A stretch of 64,000 bases of DNA from Acanthosepion esculentum (Eukaryota; Mollusca; Cephalopoda; Sepiida; Sepiidae): contig OZ038500.1 of assembly GCA_964036315.1 (NCBI GenBank), positions 60,428,446 to 60,492,445 of the forward strand, read 5' to 3'. Position 1 is the first letter of the stretch. Every line of letters begins with the position of its first letter. Both the position numbers and the translations under genes were made by a program. Below the pieces are notes generated by a model that saw only the letters and a list, made by a program, of their open reading frames with translations, did not search any database and was not told the DNA's origin. Positions 32,656 through 43,338 of the stretch are shown in pieces.

Positions 32656-33153
32656 TCTATAATTCTCAAAATGTGTGTGTGTGTGTATGTATGTGTACGT
32701 GTGTGTGTGATCGGATATTGTTTATGCGTTTCCACAGTTTTCATCTAATTTTGCTGAAACTTTTTTGTTTGATACCTAATACTTCAGTGCCGGTTTTGAG
32801 TCCAAATTGTTGGCGACAATGGCTCTCCACTACTCCCTGCCCATTATAACTCTCAGCAACGTTTTACTATTTACTATCTGTTCTTGGATATATATCCTTC
32901 ATAAAATCTTTAATAAAAATAAATAGTTTAAATTATTACAATTATTTATCATTATACAGTTACCATTTCAGAGCCAGGTCCCAAATTCAAATTGTTAACC
33001 CCCGCCCCATTTGAGTATGTGCCTCAGTTGCACCCAAATGTTGATACTAATATTGATTTTCGGGTGGGCTAACTTTAAACTTAAACTGCTCCAATTGGAG
33101 GGCAAAAATTACCAGTAATGAAAGACCCGGTCAAAGACGGGTTATGCTGCTAA
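32656..33153 (+). mobile_element. Non-autonomous Helitron-like element
   Basis: The 5' end TCTATAATTCTCAAAATG leads into TG repeats and 'ttttgctgaaac', typical of Helitron 5' ends in invertebrates. The 3' end has the hairpin ACCCG...CGGGT (33125-33142), 7 nt before CTAA (33150-33153), in the position of the Helitron CTRR terminus. No Rep/Hel coding sequence. The flanking A is present on the left, but the expected T on the right is a G. Confidence 0.5.
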
Positions 33154-33398
33154 GGACAAACTAAAACAGAGTTTATTTCTGTAGCGGAATGAAGATTAAA
33201 AATTAAAATAACAAAGACTAGGAAGAAATAATGCAATTTTTAATAAGAGTTGAAATTAAGGCATGCAAGACTTCACCGCTCAAGCATTACATTCAGCCCG
33301 TGTTTCAACGTGATATTACCATAGGCCTATATCAACGATAAATGGTTATTTGTTAAAATTTATAAAGCGTATAAGGAGAATAGTTATTTAGAGTTTAC

Positions 33399-33403
<5 letters not shown>

Positions 33404-33457
<54 letters not shown>

Positions 33458-33484
33458 CAATTATATATATATATATATGTTTAC

Positions 33485-33524
<40 letters not shown>

Positions 33525-33826
33525 GACTATACTCGTGTCGAAAAACCTTCGAATTCTTGATTTAACAATAGCCAAATCAATCACGAAGTTAGAAAAAGGT
33601 TTTAAAAAAGAAAGAGCCAGGAACATGAAAGTCTGTCGAAAATAATCGCACAGATACAGGTTCAAGGCCCAAAGAAAAAAACCCTATACGAGTAAACAAC
33701 TAACTAAAGAGCTCGATACAAACGTAGAGCAGACCTAGTCAATATATATATATATACATTTATATATGTGTGTGTGTGTGTGTGTGTGTATGTGTCAGTA
33801 TATGTATGTACATGTGTATATATATA

Positions 33827-33884
<58 letters not shown>

Positions 33885-33910
33885 TATATATATATATTTA
33901 TATATATATA
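33404..33910. repeat. (TA)n and (TG)n microsatellite cluster
   Basis: TA tracts at 33404-33454, 33463-33479 and 33488-33520, separated by '(g)tttacaat' each time. A second cluster of TA and TG tracts is at 33739-33910. Confidence 0.95.
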
Positions 33911-34069
33911 TGCTGAAAAATTTATTTCGTTTGAGCTCTCTGGGAAGGAAGTGTGACTATTACGGCTAATAATACAAGACTCATCGCTAAAGCGGATCGA
34001 GTTCTCTCAGTTACTGTGTTTATCTAAAAATAAATACGCTTAAATTCACCTTCATTACTGCCGTGCGCC

Positions 34070-34166
34070 AACGGATTAGGGGTAGAATCTCTGACTGAAG
34101 CCAATTCAACCGCGGTTCGATCTTAGTTAGAGGCAACTGGAGTCTAGTCACACTGATGAGTCTATA
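34070..34166 (+). mobile_element. tRNA-derived SINE, second family, plus strand
   Basis: A-box-like 'ggattaggggtagaatctc', B-box 'gcggttcgatctt', then 'gtctagtcacactgatgag'. Same family as the minus-strand cluster at 34740-35605 and the copy at 42080-42200. Confidence 0.7.
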
Positions 34167-34188
34167 TATATATATAGTAAGGCACAGG

Positions 34189-34236
<48 letters not shown>

Positions 34237-34238
<2 letters not shown>

Positions 34239-34534
34239 TTAAGTAATTCATTGAGTCTGAAAGAAACCGCAACAGAATGCAGAAAGCATTTTCGTCCTAT
34301 ATTTGGGACTCATCAGCAGTGCGCATCCACTACCGAGAATTATATATCAATATAGCGCCGCTCGCTCACATATTCCGCGGTGGAACTCAACTGAAGTTCT
34401 CTGTAACTATAGGACTGTGCCCCCCGGTAATGGATGCGCACTGCTGATGAGTCCCAAATATAGGATGAAACGGCCGTCCAGTGCTTTCTGCATTCTGTTG
34501 AGGTTTCTTTCAGACTCAATGAATTACTTAATTA
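34237..34534. mobile_element. Foldback element carrying a canonical hammerhead
   Basis: Inverted arms 34237-34332 and 34431-34534 share 'attcattgagtctgaaag', 'cagaatgcagaaagc' and 'gggactcatcagcagtgcg'. The right arm has the intact ribozyme (34438-34484). The left arm, on the minus strand (34326-34290), has core and stem II but lacks about 13 nt of stem III and stem I. The ~100-bp centre is unique. Bordered by (TA)n at 34195-34232. Confidence 0.85.
34438..34484 (+). ncRNA. Hammerhead ribozyme, type I, all invariant bases present
   Basis: Stem I GCACTG/CAGTGC (34438-34443 with 34479-34484), 6 perfect pairs. Core CTGATGA 34444-34450. Stem II GTCC/GGAT (34451-34454 with 34463-34466), 3 pairs plus G-U, loop CAAATATA. 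GAAA 34467-34470. Stem III is the self-complementary ACGGCCGT (34470-34477). Cleavage is expected after C34478 in GUC. Such tiny stem III hairpins occur in hammerheads of Penelope-like elements and metazoan retrozymes. In-sequence evidence is strong; catalysis is untested. Confidence 0.85.
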
Positions 34535-34564
34535 TAATTATCAAATCCTCCTTACAATTTTATC

Positions 34565-34725
34565 ATATATATATATATATATGAAGAAATATAGGTGTGC
34601 TATATTTATTGGTTAATTGCTCAATATCATAGATAGCGCGTATGCAAATATAGATATAAAGGCGAACATAGAAATCAAGACACAGAGGCGACAGGCTGTT
34701 TCATGGTAGACACAATAGCCAGGCC
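34565..34725. mobile_element. (TA)n plus 'aagaaatata' module, diverged copy
   Basis: TA tract, then 'gaagaaatataggtgtgcta' to 'aggcgacaggctgtttcatg'. On the minus strand the end preserves GAAACAGCCTGTC, the 3' half of the hammerhead-like motif, but the 5' core is changed to CTGGCTA. Confidence 0.65.
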
Positions 34726-34739
34726 GCGAATTTTGGATT

Positions 34740-35605
34740 TTTTATATATGTCATTCGCAGATATTTCGCTGTGTCACAGCTCCTCAGTGCGACTAGACAG
34801 CCAAATGCATCAATCCCGGATCGAAACCCAACCGACTTGGTGTCAGTCAGAGCATCTACCACTTCGACCATCATCACTCGCCAGAATGAATCAGCCAAAT
34901 CTAGCGTATTGTTTCTACAAAGGTAAACAAACGCCAAGCATCCAAAGTGCTCCCTTCATTTTACGCAGGTGACCGTTGTTTTTTTAGAATTAGCTTGTCA
35001 TTCAACAGTGCTCAGTTGAAAATATATTTTCAATTGCTAAATTATGTCATTCGCAGACAGTACTGTTTCGCCGTATTACAACTCCACAGTGCGACTAGAC
35101 GACCGAATGCTTCAAGCCCAGATCGAAACCCAACCGATTTGGTGTCAGTCAGAGCTTCTACCACTGAGCCATCTTCACTCGACAGAACGAGTGAGCCAAA
35201 TCTAGTCTATTTTTTACAACCGTAAAGAAAAGCCACAGACACATTGTTTCGCAGCTCATCAGTATGGCTAGACGCCCGATTGTTTCAAGCCGAGATCGAA
35301 ACCAGACATCAGTCAGATATCTTACCCCTAGGCCATCATTGCGCGGCAGAAAGGGGGATAATTTAAATGTTTTCTCTATATGAAATACGCCAGCCGCTCG
35401 GAGAACTTGATTCATACTTGAGGAATAATGCTTAATAGCAGTAGGAGCAGTTTTTAAAAACCCCTTTTCGGGAGCATATACAGTCATCTACAGATAGACT
35501 GTTTCGCTTTATCACATCTCTTCAGTGTGGCTAGACGTCCGATTGCTTCAAGCCGCGATCGAAACTCGACTGATATTTGGTAGCATGGTGTAGTCTGGCC
35601 ATTAC
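34740..35605 (-). mobile_element. Cluster of four tRNA-derived SINEs, same orientation
   Basis: Copies at about 34740-34900, 35040-35190, 35240-35345 and 35480-35605. The best one reads on the minus strand 'ggtagatgctctgactgaca' (A box) and 'ggttgggtttcgatccggg' (B box), ending ctagtcgcactgaggagctg. Copies differ strongly, so they are old and either independent insertions or an old array. Confidence 0.7.
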
Positions 35606-35639
35606 TACTTTCAAAGCCGCCCGCAGTCGCTGTAAGAGA

Positions 35640-37200
35640 AACCTGGAAAACGCAAAGTGCAGCTACGAGCAATCTGTCCAGAATGAAAATAAACAAATTT
35701 GATCTCGCGAATTCTGGAAGATCCCCAAACAAATTATGAACAGAGTCAAAGCGGCTGTGCGTAATATTATAAATGGCCCCGAGGTCATATCATCCACGAC
35801 AGAATAGGGGAAGCTCTTCGCCTCGATTATTGCCTCAATGTTAGATACCATTCCTCCCCAACTTCCAATGTTAGATGCCATCTCTCCCCAATCTCAGTAA
35901 TATACTCATATCAGCAAGAGGAGTCTTTAGACTTATCAAAAGCCTCGACCCCGCAAAGCCGCTGACCTAGACAAAATTCAAGTAGGCGTCCTAAAGAAGA
36001 ATTATCAGAATTATCCCCGATTCTAGCAATGTTATTTAACCACTGCTTTAGGAAGAAAGCATTCCCAAGCACGTGAAAGCGTATGCCGGGTCTTCAAGAA
36101 CGCGAGCAACCGATCCTTCCCCTCCCAGTATAGAGCTATTAGTTTCCTCAGTCTTATCATTAAGATTTTGAGGCCTTAATCAACAAGAAGGTCGTCGATC
36201 ACCTGGATAGGAACAATGTTTTGTGCGACGAGCAGTATGGGTTTTTATCAGCAAGATCTACTGCTGATGTCCTGATTACCACTACACACTGAATTAGTGA
36301 GGCTCTTGGCGGCACACATACCGCAATCACCATAGCATTACATCTCGAAGGTATTCCACCACGTGTGACACAAATTTTGCTACATAATTTCTACAGCTAT
36401 GGAGTCAATGGAAGGGTTTTCTCTATTATAAAGTCCTTCCTTACAGAAGTTAATTATTAACGGCCATTCCTACGAGGCCCTGACCCTCAACGCAGGCGTC
36501 CCCTGGGTGTCATTTCTTCGGACCAACATTCTTTTTGGTTTGCATAAATGGTCTACCTAAGAATATACTCCGATCATTTGTAAAAGTTTATGCCGATGAT
36601 ACGACGATATAAGGGCGCACATCTAAAAGTCTTGACGATCAGAGATTAGAAGCTGACCCCTCCTAAGATCAAACACTACCTTAACAGTGGGAAAAAACTG
36701 GCTGATTACATTCAGTGCCTCTCAAAACAAACAGGTCCCATTTCCTCAACGCCGATCAGACCCAGAACTACCGCCAGTTACGATGAACAGATTTCCCTCG
36801 AGGAGTTGCCGTGCCTAGAGAGGACATTGTGCCTCAGACTTACACCCGGCCTCATGTGGAATTTCTATATGCGATCCATCGCAAAGGATGCAGTTAAAAT
36901 GATCGGTTCCTCGTACCGCGCCAGTCAGTACTTCTATCTATTCTCTACGTTTATAAGAGCCAGATCAGGCCGAAAATGGAATACTGTTGCCATATTTGAG
37001 CAAGAGCAGCCCAGACCTCTTTTTCTAGTCTTGTGGAAGAGGAATTATTTTACACTCACCAACCTCTCTCTCACAGGCGGGATGTGGCGAGTATTACTGC
37101 TCTATCGCTACTACCATCGAAAGTGCTAGGACGAAGTGCATCTCCTGGTTCCACCAGGTCTAACCGCCACGGCTAAGACCCGCCATGCCACTTACATTGT
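35640..37200 (+). pseudogene. Jockey/CR1-like LINE reverse transcriptase relic
   Basis: Reading across frames, the plus strand gives ELSPILAMLFNHCF, INKKVVDHLDRNN and DEQYGFLSARSTADVL (RT fingers), YGVNGRVFSIIKSFL, and VYADDTTIY with the catalytic YADD box at about 36590. The end is the frame at 36806-37129: MWNFYMRSIAKDAVKMIGS and LTNLSLTGGMWRVL. Stops and frameshifts occur every 50-150 bp. The endonuclease domain was not found. It meets an inverted copy of a related LINE at 37256. Confidence 0.75.
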
Positions 37201-37255
37201 ATATAACCACCCCAATTTGCTTCGTTTTTTGTTGTTTTTTTCTTCTTTTTAAGCT

Positions 37256-37904
37256 TTTCACCCCAAGCAAGCCTGGAAGCCACCAGCACGCAAGGGGTTA
37301 CAGAAGGTTTTGGAGGAAGAGCAGATCGGAGCTGTAGAGGAAAGGATGTGGAGAAAGATAATGAATCGATCAAGGCAAGGGGGTTACAGAAGATTTGGAG
37401 CGAGAGCAGATAGGAATGAAAGGGGAAAGGATGTGGAGAAGGGAAGTGGATAGATCAAGGCAACTGAAGATGTCAATTGACGTTACACTTAAATAGTTGC
37501 AGATTATATTTGTCAGGGAAACAGGAATAAGGAAGGGAGTTCCACAGGCGAGAGGTGCGGGACATGAAGCTATTGGAGTAGAAGAGACGTCTACATCTAA
37601 CAGTTTCAACAGTAAAGGGGTGGGAACGGGATGCCAGCCTCGTAGGACGCTTAAATTCATGAGGCCTGGGAACCAGCGAAAGCAGTTCATCGGAGCAATT
37701 ACCATGAAAGTATTTGTAAAAAAGACAGAGCGAGGCAACGGCGCGTCTGTGAGAGAGCGACTGCAGACGAGATGACAGATTAGGGCCAATTACGTTGTAT
37801 TCCATCGGTGTGAAGTAAGATCCACACAATAGCTTCTTCCCACGAACTACTCCCCTATGAACTGACTCCCTAGACGATCTTTCCTTGATCACTACACTCT
37901 TCAC
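37256..37904 (-). pseudogene. LINE pol C-terminus and 3' UTR, tail-to-tail with the previous relic
   Basis: The minus frame 37473-37904 is open for 143 residues: SHRRAVASLCLFYKYFHGNC, SLVPRPHEFKRP and SRLWNSLPYSCFPDKYNLQL, the conserved C-terminal tail of jockey/CR1-type pol. 37256-37470 is the 3' UTR ('aaggggttacagaag' seen twice, 37295 and 37378). It is the best-preserved copy of the fragment found at 5884, 14650, 16820, 21870, 38650 and 62724. Confidence 0.75.
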
Positions 37905-38169
37905 CTGTTCGAGTCTAGAGTTAACCGTGATCTTCCCTTCTTATCCATATAAACTACCCCTAACCGCAACTCTTTACCTCGAGTAGCTCCCGAGCATTTT
38001 ACAGGGTGGACCTTACTATAACCCCCCCAAAAAACAAACATATTCATCTGACATTTCTCCGGTTGATATTTTGATCCTAATCGAAGTTTTTTCGTCTGAA
38101 AAGAGAAAAAAAACAGCATGCCATCTTCTTGTGGATGTTTCAATTAGTTCAGTAACTGTTTTGTACTGT

Positions 38170-38510
38170 ACAACCGTTGTTCATTTTTGTTCATGAACTT
38201 ACCTTTCCTTAACACCTACGAACTGTACCGAATTTCCATGCATCAACTAGTGGATTGTGGCTACGGACACCTGGAGATCCCTGGCAATGCCAATCATGGA
38301 TATCCATGTTTTCGCATCGATAATGTCCAGCAACAGCAGTACGAATTGTGACGTCCGGTCTGAACGCCGTGAGTTCTTTTTGTGCTTCGACGCAGGCGAC
38401 AAATACGCGCCGGGGGCTTCTATCTCCTTCCGAAATGTGTGCAAAATCGACTTCGCAAAAACGTGCAATCTCAACATCGCTGTGCTTTGCGTGTGTCACA
38501 ACAATTGCAG
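38170..38510 (-). pseudogene. Tc1/mariner-type transposase N-terminal fragment
   Basis: Minus-strand pieces in two frames: KHSDVEIARFCEVDFAHI (first helix-turn-helix), then shifted SRRSDRTSQFV and SMIGIARDLQVSVATI (second helix-turn-helix). This matches the paired DNA-binding N-terminus of mariner-like transposases. One frameshift joins them. No catalytic domain or TIR nearby. Confidence 0.6.
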
Positions 38511-38649
38511 CACGCGGTTTCATCTCCAGCATTAGCAATAGTTCACTATTGATGCTCTGAAAAGATAGAAGCACATTAAATGATTTTCACATGACTGCAG
38601 GTACACAATAACATCTCAAATACCTTATGCTTTCTATATATTTTTAATT

Positions 38650-39120
38650 GATTTCACCCCATGTAAGGCAGGAAAACCACTAAGAGGCAAGGGGTTACTG
38701 AGTGTGGAAGAATTAGGAACAGAAACATCAGTAGTTAATATAAAGAGAAACGTAATCAAGAGGACAGTAGATAACAATTGTCATTGCATATACATTTTTG
38801 CAGATTAAAGTTGGCTGGAAAAAGATGGAACCGCAAGAGAGTTCCATGTGTACAAAAAAAGAAAGAAAGAAATTGTTAGCATAGAATTTATGGCCAGCTC
38901 TACTGCCTACTGATGATATTTCGATGTCAGTCTAGTACTACGACTGTTTTTTGTAAATCTAGGTACCATAGTGAAGAGCACATGCGAACAATATCCATTA
39001 ATGTTTTTTACAGGAAAGAGACAGTAAGGCAACTTTAAGCTAGCGGGAAAGTGGCTGAAGCCGAGACACCAGATCAGGACCAATAGTATTGCTGATTCTT
39101 AGGATTTTATCAAAGAGGCT
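38650..39120 (-). pseudogene. Truncated LINE 3' end
   Basis: Order in reverse: 3' UTR end 'ttcaccccatgtaaggcag', 'caaggggttactgagtgtgg', coding end ('gttggctggaaaaagatgg'), then the FHGNCSDEL-like block near 38990. Frames are broken by stops. The last ~100 bp is included in the duplication at 39018. Confidence 0.6.
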
Positions 39121-39663
39121 TAAGGTAAATATCACGGGCACCGGGCATATTGTCGCAGCAATATTCTAAGTCTATACCGGGTGTAACAGCAAAATTGTCC
39201 AAATCATGTAACAGCACGGGATAATTGTCCATCCCCCCCAAAAAAAATTTTAATATCTAAGAAATCACTAAATTGAGTTTCTTTTGCCCAGGCTTTGAGA
39301 TAAGACGTTTAGCCATCTTGAAACAGTAAGGCAACATCAAGAGACAGTAAGGCAACTTTAAGGTAGCGGGAAAGTGGCTGAAGCCGAGACACCAGATCAG
39401 GACCAATAGTATTGCTGATTCTTAGGATTTTATCAAAGAGGCTTAAGGTAAATATCACGGGCACCGGGCATATTGTCGCAGCAATATTCTAAGTCTATAC
39501 CGGGTGTAACAGCAAAATTGTCCAAATCATGTAACAGCACGGGATAATTGTCCACCCCCCCCCCCAAAAAATTTTAATATCTAAGAAATCACTAAATTGA
39601 GTTTCTTTTGCCCAGGCTTTGAGATAAGACGTTCAGCTATCTTGAAACGATTTGTCGAAAGAA
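39018..39663. repeat. 323-bp tandem duplication, near identical
   Basis: 39018-39340 and 39341-39663 share 'gagacagtaaggcaacttta' through 'ctttgagataagacgtt' with few differences (length of a C run, ttagcc/tcagct). The unit joins the end of a LINE fragment to the left end of the 39498 transposon, so it arose after both were in place. Confidence 0.92.
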
Positions 39664-40115
39664 TCGCTGAAAACCCATTTGAGTTATTCAGTTATAAAGA
39701 GAACAGGTTGAATTCATTTTGTTTCAGCCCCACTATATCTTCCCAACTGAGCAACGGTGAGAGGGAAAAGATCACTCAGGCCTCCAGTAATGGTACCACA
39801 ATTCATAACCTGGCTTCCATCTTCACAGTCCATTCAAGAACCACCACGGAATCGGTGAATAAGTTTAAAAAGAAGGAAGAGTAGTGAGGAAAACTGGATC
39901 AGTTGGTCACAACAGGAAGAGGGATAATCATTTCAACAGAGAGCTAAATACATTCTTATTGTTCAGGCCAGAGTCTAATAGTGTTATAAGAACCTCGGAG
40001 GATTCCAGTAAGATATCTTTAATGATTTCTACGATACAACAGTACAAATCTTAATCTAATAATTAGACAATTTTGCTGTTACACGATTTGAACAATTTTG
40101 CTTTTACACGCAGTA
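39498..40115 (+). mobile_element. Tc1/mariner-type DNA transposon, short copy
   Basis: Left TIR 'taccgggtgtaacagcaaaa' then 'ttgtccaaatcatgtaacag'; the right TIR is inverted and ends at 40115 beside (TA)n. A second left TIR at 39175 comes from the tandem duplication. The interior shares 'gtgaataagtttaaaaag' and 'gaaaactggatcag' with the transposase region of 8255-9655. About 618 bp, so non-autonomous. The 95-residue frame at 39597 is not an intact transposase. Confidence 0.75.
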
Positions 40116-40129
40116 TATATATATATATA

Positions 40130-40401
40130 TGATGAAAAATATGGAAAGACAAAACAAAATCCGAATATGCAAGTTTACTGTTTTAATGTTGTTTTACTGT
40201 TGTTCTGTTTCTGACTAGTCTTGTGCCTATCATCTCTTCATGTTGACTTAAATATCGTCTAATCCTAAGTGTGTTTCTAATAACCATGTCCTGAAGATGG
40301 TCTACTAGACCGAAACGTCTGACGTCGACAGTAAAACAACATTAAAACAGTAAATTTGCATATTCGGATTTTGTTTTGTCTTTTTTCATATTTTTCATCA
40401 T
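40130..40401. mobile_element. Foldback element with hammerhead, 70-bp arms
   Basis: Arms 40131-40200 and 40329-40400 are inverted ('gatgaaaaatatgg', 'gacaaaacaaaatccgaata', 'gttgttttactgt'). The ribozyme at 40287-40330 abuts the inner edge of the right arm, whose first bases form the 3' side of stem I. Both sides are bordered by (TA)n within 40 bp. Confidence 0.85.
40287..40330 (+). ncRNA. Hammerhead ribozyme, type I, one-base insertion at stem II
   Basis: Stem I TGTC/GACA (40287-40290 with 40327-40330). Core CTGAAGA 40291-40297. One unpaired T at 40298. Stem II GGTC/GACC (40299-40302 with 40308-40311), loop TACTA. GAAA 40312-40315. Stem III ACGT/ACGT (40315-40318 with 40322-40325), loop CTG. 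Cleavage expected after C40326 in GUC. All core positions conform; the extra T recurs at 8036, 10034 and 63258, so it is a family trait. Confidence 0.65.
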
Positions 40402-40430
40402 ACCGTCGGATCTACATCCACCTATTTGCT

Positions 40431-40575
<145 letters not shown>

Positions 40576-41076
40576 AATATAACATATAATACAGCGAGGA
40601 TCAGGTTTTATTAAGTGGATTCAAACTTCAAGCCCGTAGTAATGTGTTACATGGTATCACTAGCACTAATTGAGTGACCTGATATCAATCTCAGTAATAT
40701 GCGAAAATATACCCGAATAATATAGGAAAGAATAAGAAGTGCCTCGCCCATCTAGTCATCCCAACGTGTTGGATGGCGAAACGAGATGGATACTGCGGAA
40801 CTGCTCGACGGACACGTCCATCTGACACCAGATCTCTCACGAATCCCAAGCATGACTTTTAATACAGAGCAGCAACCGGATGTCCCCTATTTGCGGTTTT
40901 GTTGCCACTTGATCCCCAAATATCTATTATTTATATTACATATTAATACAAAACCTTATGCTTCGGTCAAAGGGGATGCCGTTTAGAAGCCCTAACTTCA
41001 AAAGCAACCACGCACTCGTCTATCAAACTGACAACTTGAGATTGTTTAAAAACTGTCTTTGTTTTGTTTTTGTTCT

Positions 41077-41078
<2 letters not shown>
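40576..41078. other. No feature recognised
   Basis: Unique sequence; a 66-residue frame at 40786 has no recognised domain. Confidence 0.3.
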
Positions 41079-41120
<42 letters not shown>

Positions 41121-41126
<6 letters not shown>

Positions 41127-42058
41127 GTTCGATAAAAGTGACTCACCTTATCCTTTGAATTTAGCTCAACTTTCGTTTCATCGGAGAAGAGAACATTCTT
41201 CCAGTCTTCTACGGTGAAGTTTTTGTAATAGTGAGCCCATTCAAGTCTCTTGGCTTTGTTGGCTTTGCTTATTAGCAGATTAAACCTTCGTGAACAAGAT
41301 TTGTAGCCTTCTTCTAACAGCGACCTACGGACTGTTGAATAGGCAAGACTAACACCTTGCTCTTCGCTTAGACTGGCTGCAGTTTCTTGGCTAGATATAG
41401 TCCTATTCTTCGCAACTTGATTTCTCTGCCAGTTCTATCATCAATCTTTTTCTTTCGTCCCCTTGTTTCCTTCCTTGGAGCAGGAGTAGCATTATTATGT
41501 ACCCTAAGCTCTCGAGAGACAGTTGATTGCGAGGTTATAGCAATTTCTGCAATTACTCTCGTAGACTTGCCTGCTTTTGAGAGGGCAATGATAGATGTCT
41601 TAAGTGGCTCTGATGCGTATTTGTACACATTCATCTGGTTAGTGACTTAAGTGGCTATTTCAAACTGTTTTTATACTGTATGAGGCTTTCTGGAATATTT
41701 TGGAATACTCTAGATTTAATTTAAGCTGTTCTAGAATTCTCTAGAATATTGTTCTGAGTGTATTGTAAAATAGTTTTCAATATTTTGTCAAAAGCTCTTT
41801 AAATTTACCAGTTTAATCATTAGCATGCGATATCTGAGTCACTTTTTTTTGTACAGAGTTTATTCCTGAATCTCATTTATATCCAAATTTATAATTATCA
41901 ATAGAATACCTTAGGGTGAATAAACTTTTTCCCTAGGTGGTCGGAAAAAAGGATCTTTATACTAGTAAGATTAAAAATTATTTTAACCCCCAAAACAATA
42001 GACAAAAACATTATTAGTAAAAAAAAATTTGGTGAGTCACTTTTATCGAACAGCTCTG
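41121..42058 (-). mobile_element. Tc1-like transposon, internally deleted, inserted in (TA)n
   Basis: TIRs 'gttcgataaaagtgactcac' at 41128-41147 and inverted at 42031-42050. Both flanks are (TA)n, so the TA target is ambiguous. Length about 938 bp versus 1.6 kb or more for Tc1 elements. The coding region stops just inside the left TIR. Confidence 0.85.
41150..41634 (-). pseudogene. Tc1-like transposase, N-terminal half only
   Basis: Start ATG at 41634. Residues 1-88 read IIALSKAGKSTRVIAEIAI (helix-turn-helix) and RKETRGRKKKIDDRTGREI (GRPRK-like linker). After a frameshift: LEEGYKSCSRRFN, EWAHYYKNFTVEDWKNVLF, then SDETKVELNS with the first catalytic Asp near 41180. The remaining catalytic residues are deleted. 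The frame otherwise is well kept, suggesting recent loss. Confidence 0.8.
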
Positions 42059-42079
42059 CATATATATATATATATATGT

Positions 42080-42200
42080 CACCCACACTGTTTCGCAGCT
42101 CATCAGTGTAGCTAGACGTCCGGTTGCCTCTAGCTAGGATCGAAACTCGACTGAATTTGCGTCAGTCGGAACGTCTACCACTAAGCCGTTGGCGCACGGC
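42080..42200 (-). mobile_element. tRNA-derived SINE, second family
   Basis: Minus strand: 'tggtagacgttccgactgac' (A box), 'gagtttcgatcctagc' (B box), ending acactgatgagctgcgaaac followed by agtgtgg. The end forms a CACACTG/CAGTGTG hairpin whose loop holds CTGATGA and GAAA. Confidence 0.7.
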
Positions 42201-42280
42201 AGGGAGGAAGGTGAATTTTAGCGTGTTTATTTTTAGATTTAGATAAACACACAGTGACTGACAGTGACTCAATTCTGCCG

Positions 42281-42281
<1 letters not shown>

Positions 42282-42336
<55 letters not shown>

Positions 42337-42496
42337 GTGTGTATATATATATATGTGTGTGTATATATATATATGTGTATCTATGTATGTATATGTCGAA
42401 ACAGACATTCGTTAATAAAGGTTTTCCGAACTAACTCATAGATAACTAAATTAGATTATTTCTTTCTAAAGTAATCAACAGTAACACTGAATATAC

Positions 42497-42573
<77 letters not shown>

Positions 42574-42580
42574 CATTTGA
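42282..42580. repeat. (TA)n/(TG)n with a 105-bp module shared with 54917-55022
   Basis: TA and TG tracts flank 42393-42497, which is nearly identical to 54917-55022 ('tgtcgaaacagacattcg' to 'cactgaatatacatta'). In both copies a TA-rich microsatellite lies immediately upstream. GAAACAGACATTC resembles the 3' half of the hammerhead-like motif. Confidence 0.85.
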
Positions 42581-42794
42581 AAAGTAAAACAAAAATCGTT
42601 TAGTTTAGAAAACTCAGCTATTTAACCAAGGCATATTGGCGAATTCATTTCGATCCGGAACATGTTTTTAATTTCTTTTTCTTTTTTCTATTTTGTAATA
42701 TTTGAATCTATTATTTATTTCTTCTGATTGCAAGCATTATATTTTCAATGTTATTTCATCCAAACACCTTTGATCTTTGTTTCTGTTTCCGCAG

Positions 42795-42933
42795 ATTTCA
42801 TCCCGGACTTCCGAGAAAACTGAAGACATGTCCCTACCTCTTTGTGCCTTAGAACCCAAATCACTATTCAAGTGAGATTATCTCCGTTTATCGTGATAAA
42901 ACATGGCTCTGTATGAAGCATTTATCATTGCAG
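42795..42933 (+). other. Candidate exon with start codon (weak)
   Basis: A pyrimidine-rich acceptor (ttgtttctgtttccgcag, AG at 42793-42794) opens a 139-bp block and a donor-like CAG|GTTAGT closes it at 42933. An ATG in fair context (aacATGG, 42903) starts MALYEAFIIA up to the donor. It is the only place where acceptor, ATG and donor line up this well. No homologue is recognised and no partner exon was found. Confidence 0.25.
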
Positions 42934-43338
42934 GTTAGTTACAAATGAATTCATAATATTCTGGGTTGGCCTTTTTTTATTCCCCTGGTCGAAAATCTCT
43001 TAATCCTATCATGCAGAGTCCTTAACGCCATTTCAAACGGATTGGTCGTGGCATTATCTTCCCTAATTAGGAACACATAAATAACCTCGGTATCCCACTA
43101 GTTGGTTTGATGATCTACCTTGTCGGAAGGACGATGTGTTGCGTTTTTAATGACTTCTCAAAGGTATAGCGAGTGTCAATCACTTTTCCAGCTGGCATGA
43201 GAGATAAGGGATAATGGTTACATGCCTTTTGTTATGTCCATGATCTACAAAGCATTGAGTCTCCCATGATACACCGTTAATGCAAATCTGTTTCATTTCC
43301 GGTTGGTGTCATGGATCTAACGTATTAGGTGTGTACTG

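Noticed and set aside
36806..37129. 107-residue ORF as a host gene
   Set aside because: It is the tail of the LINE reverse transcriptase relic upstream, in the expected order after YADD.
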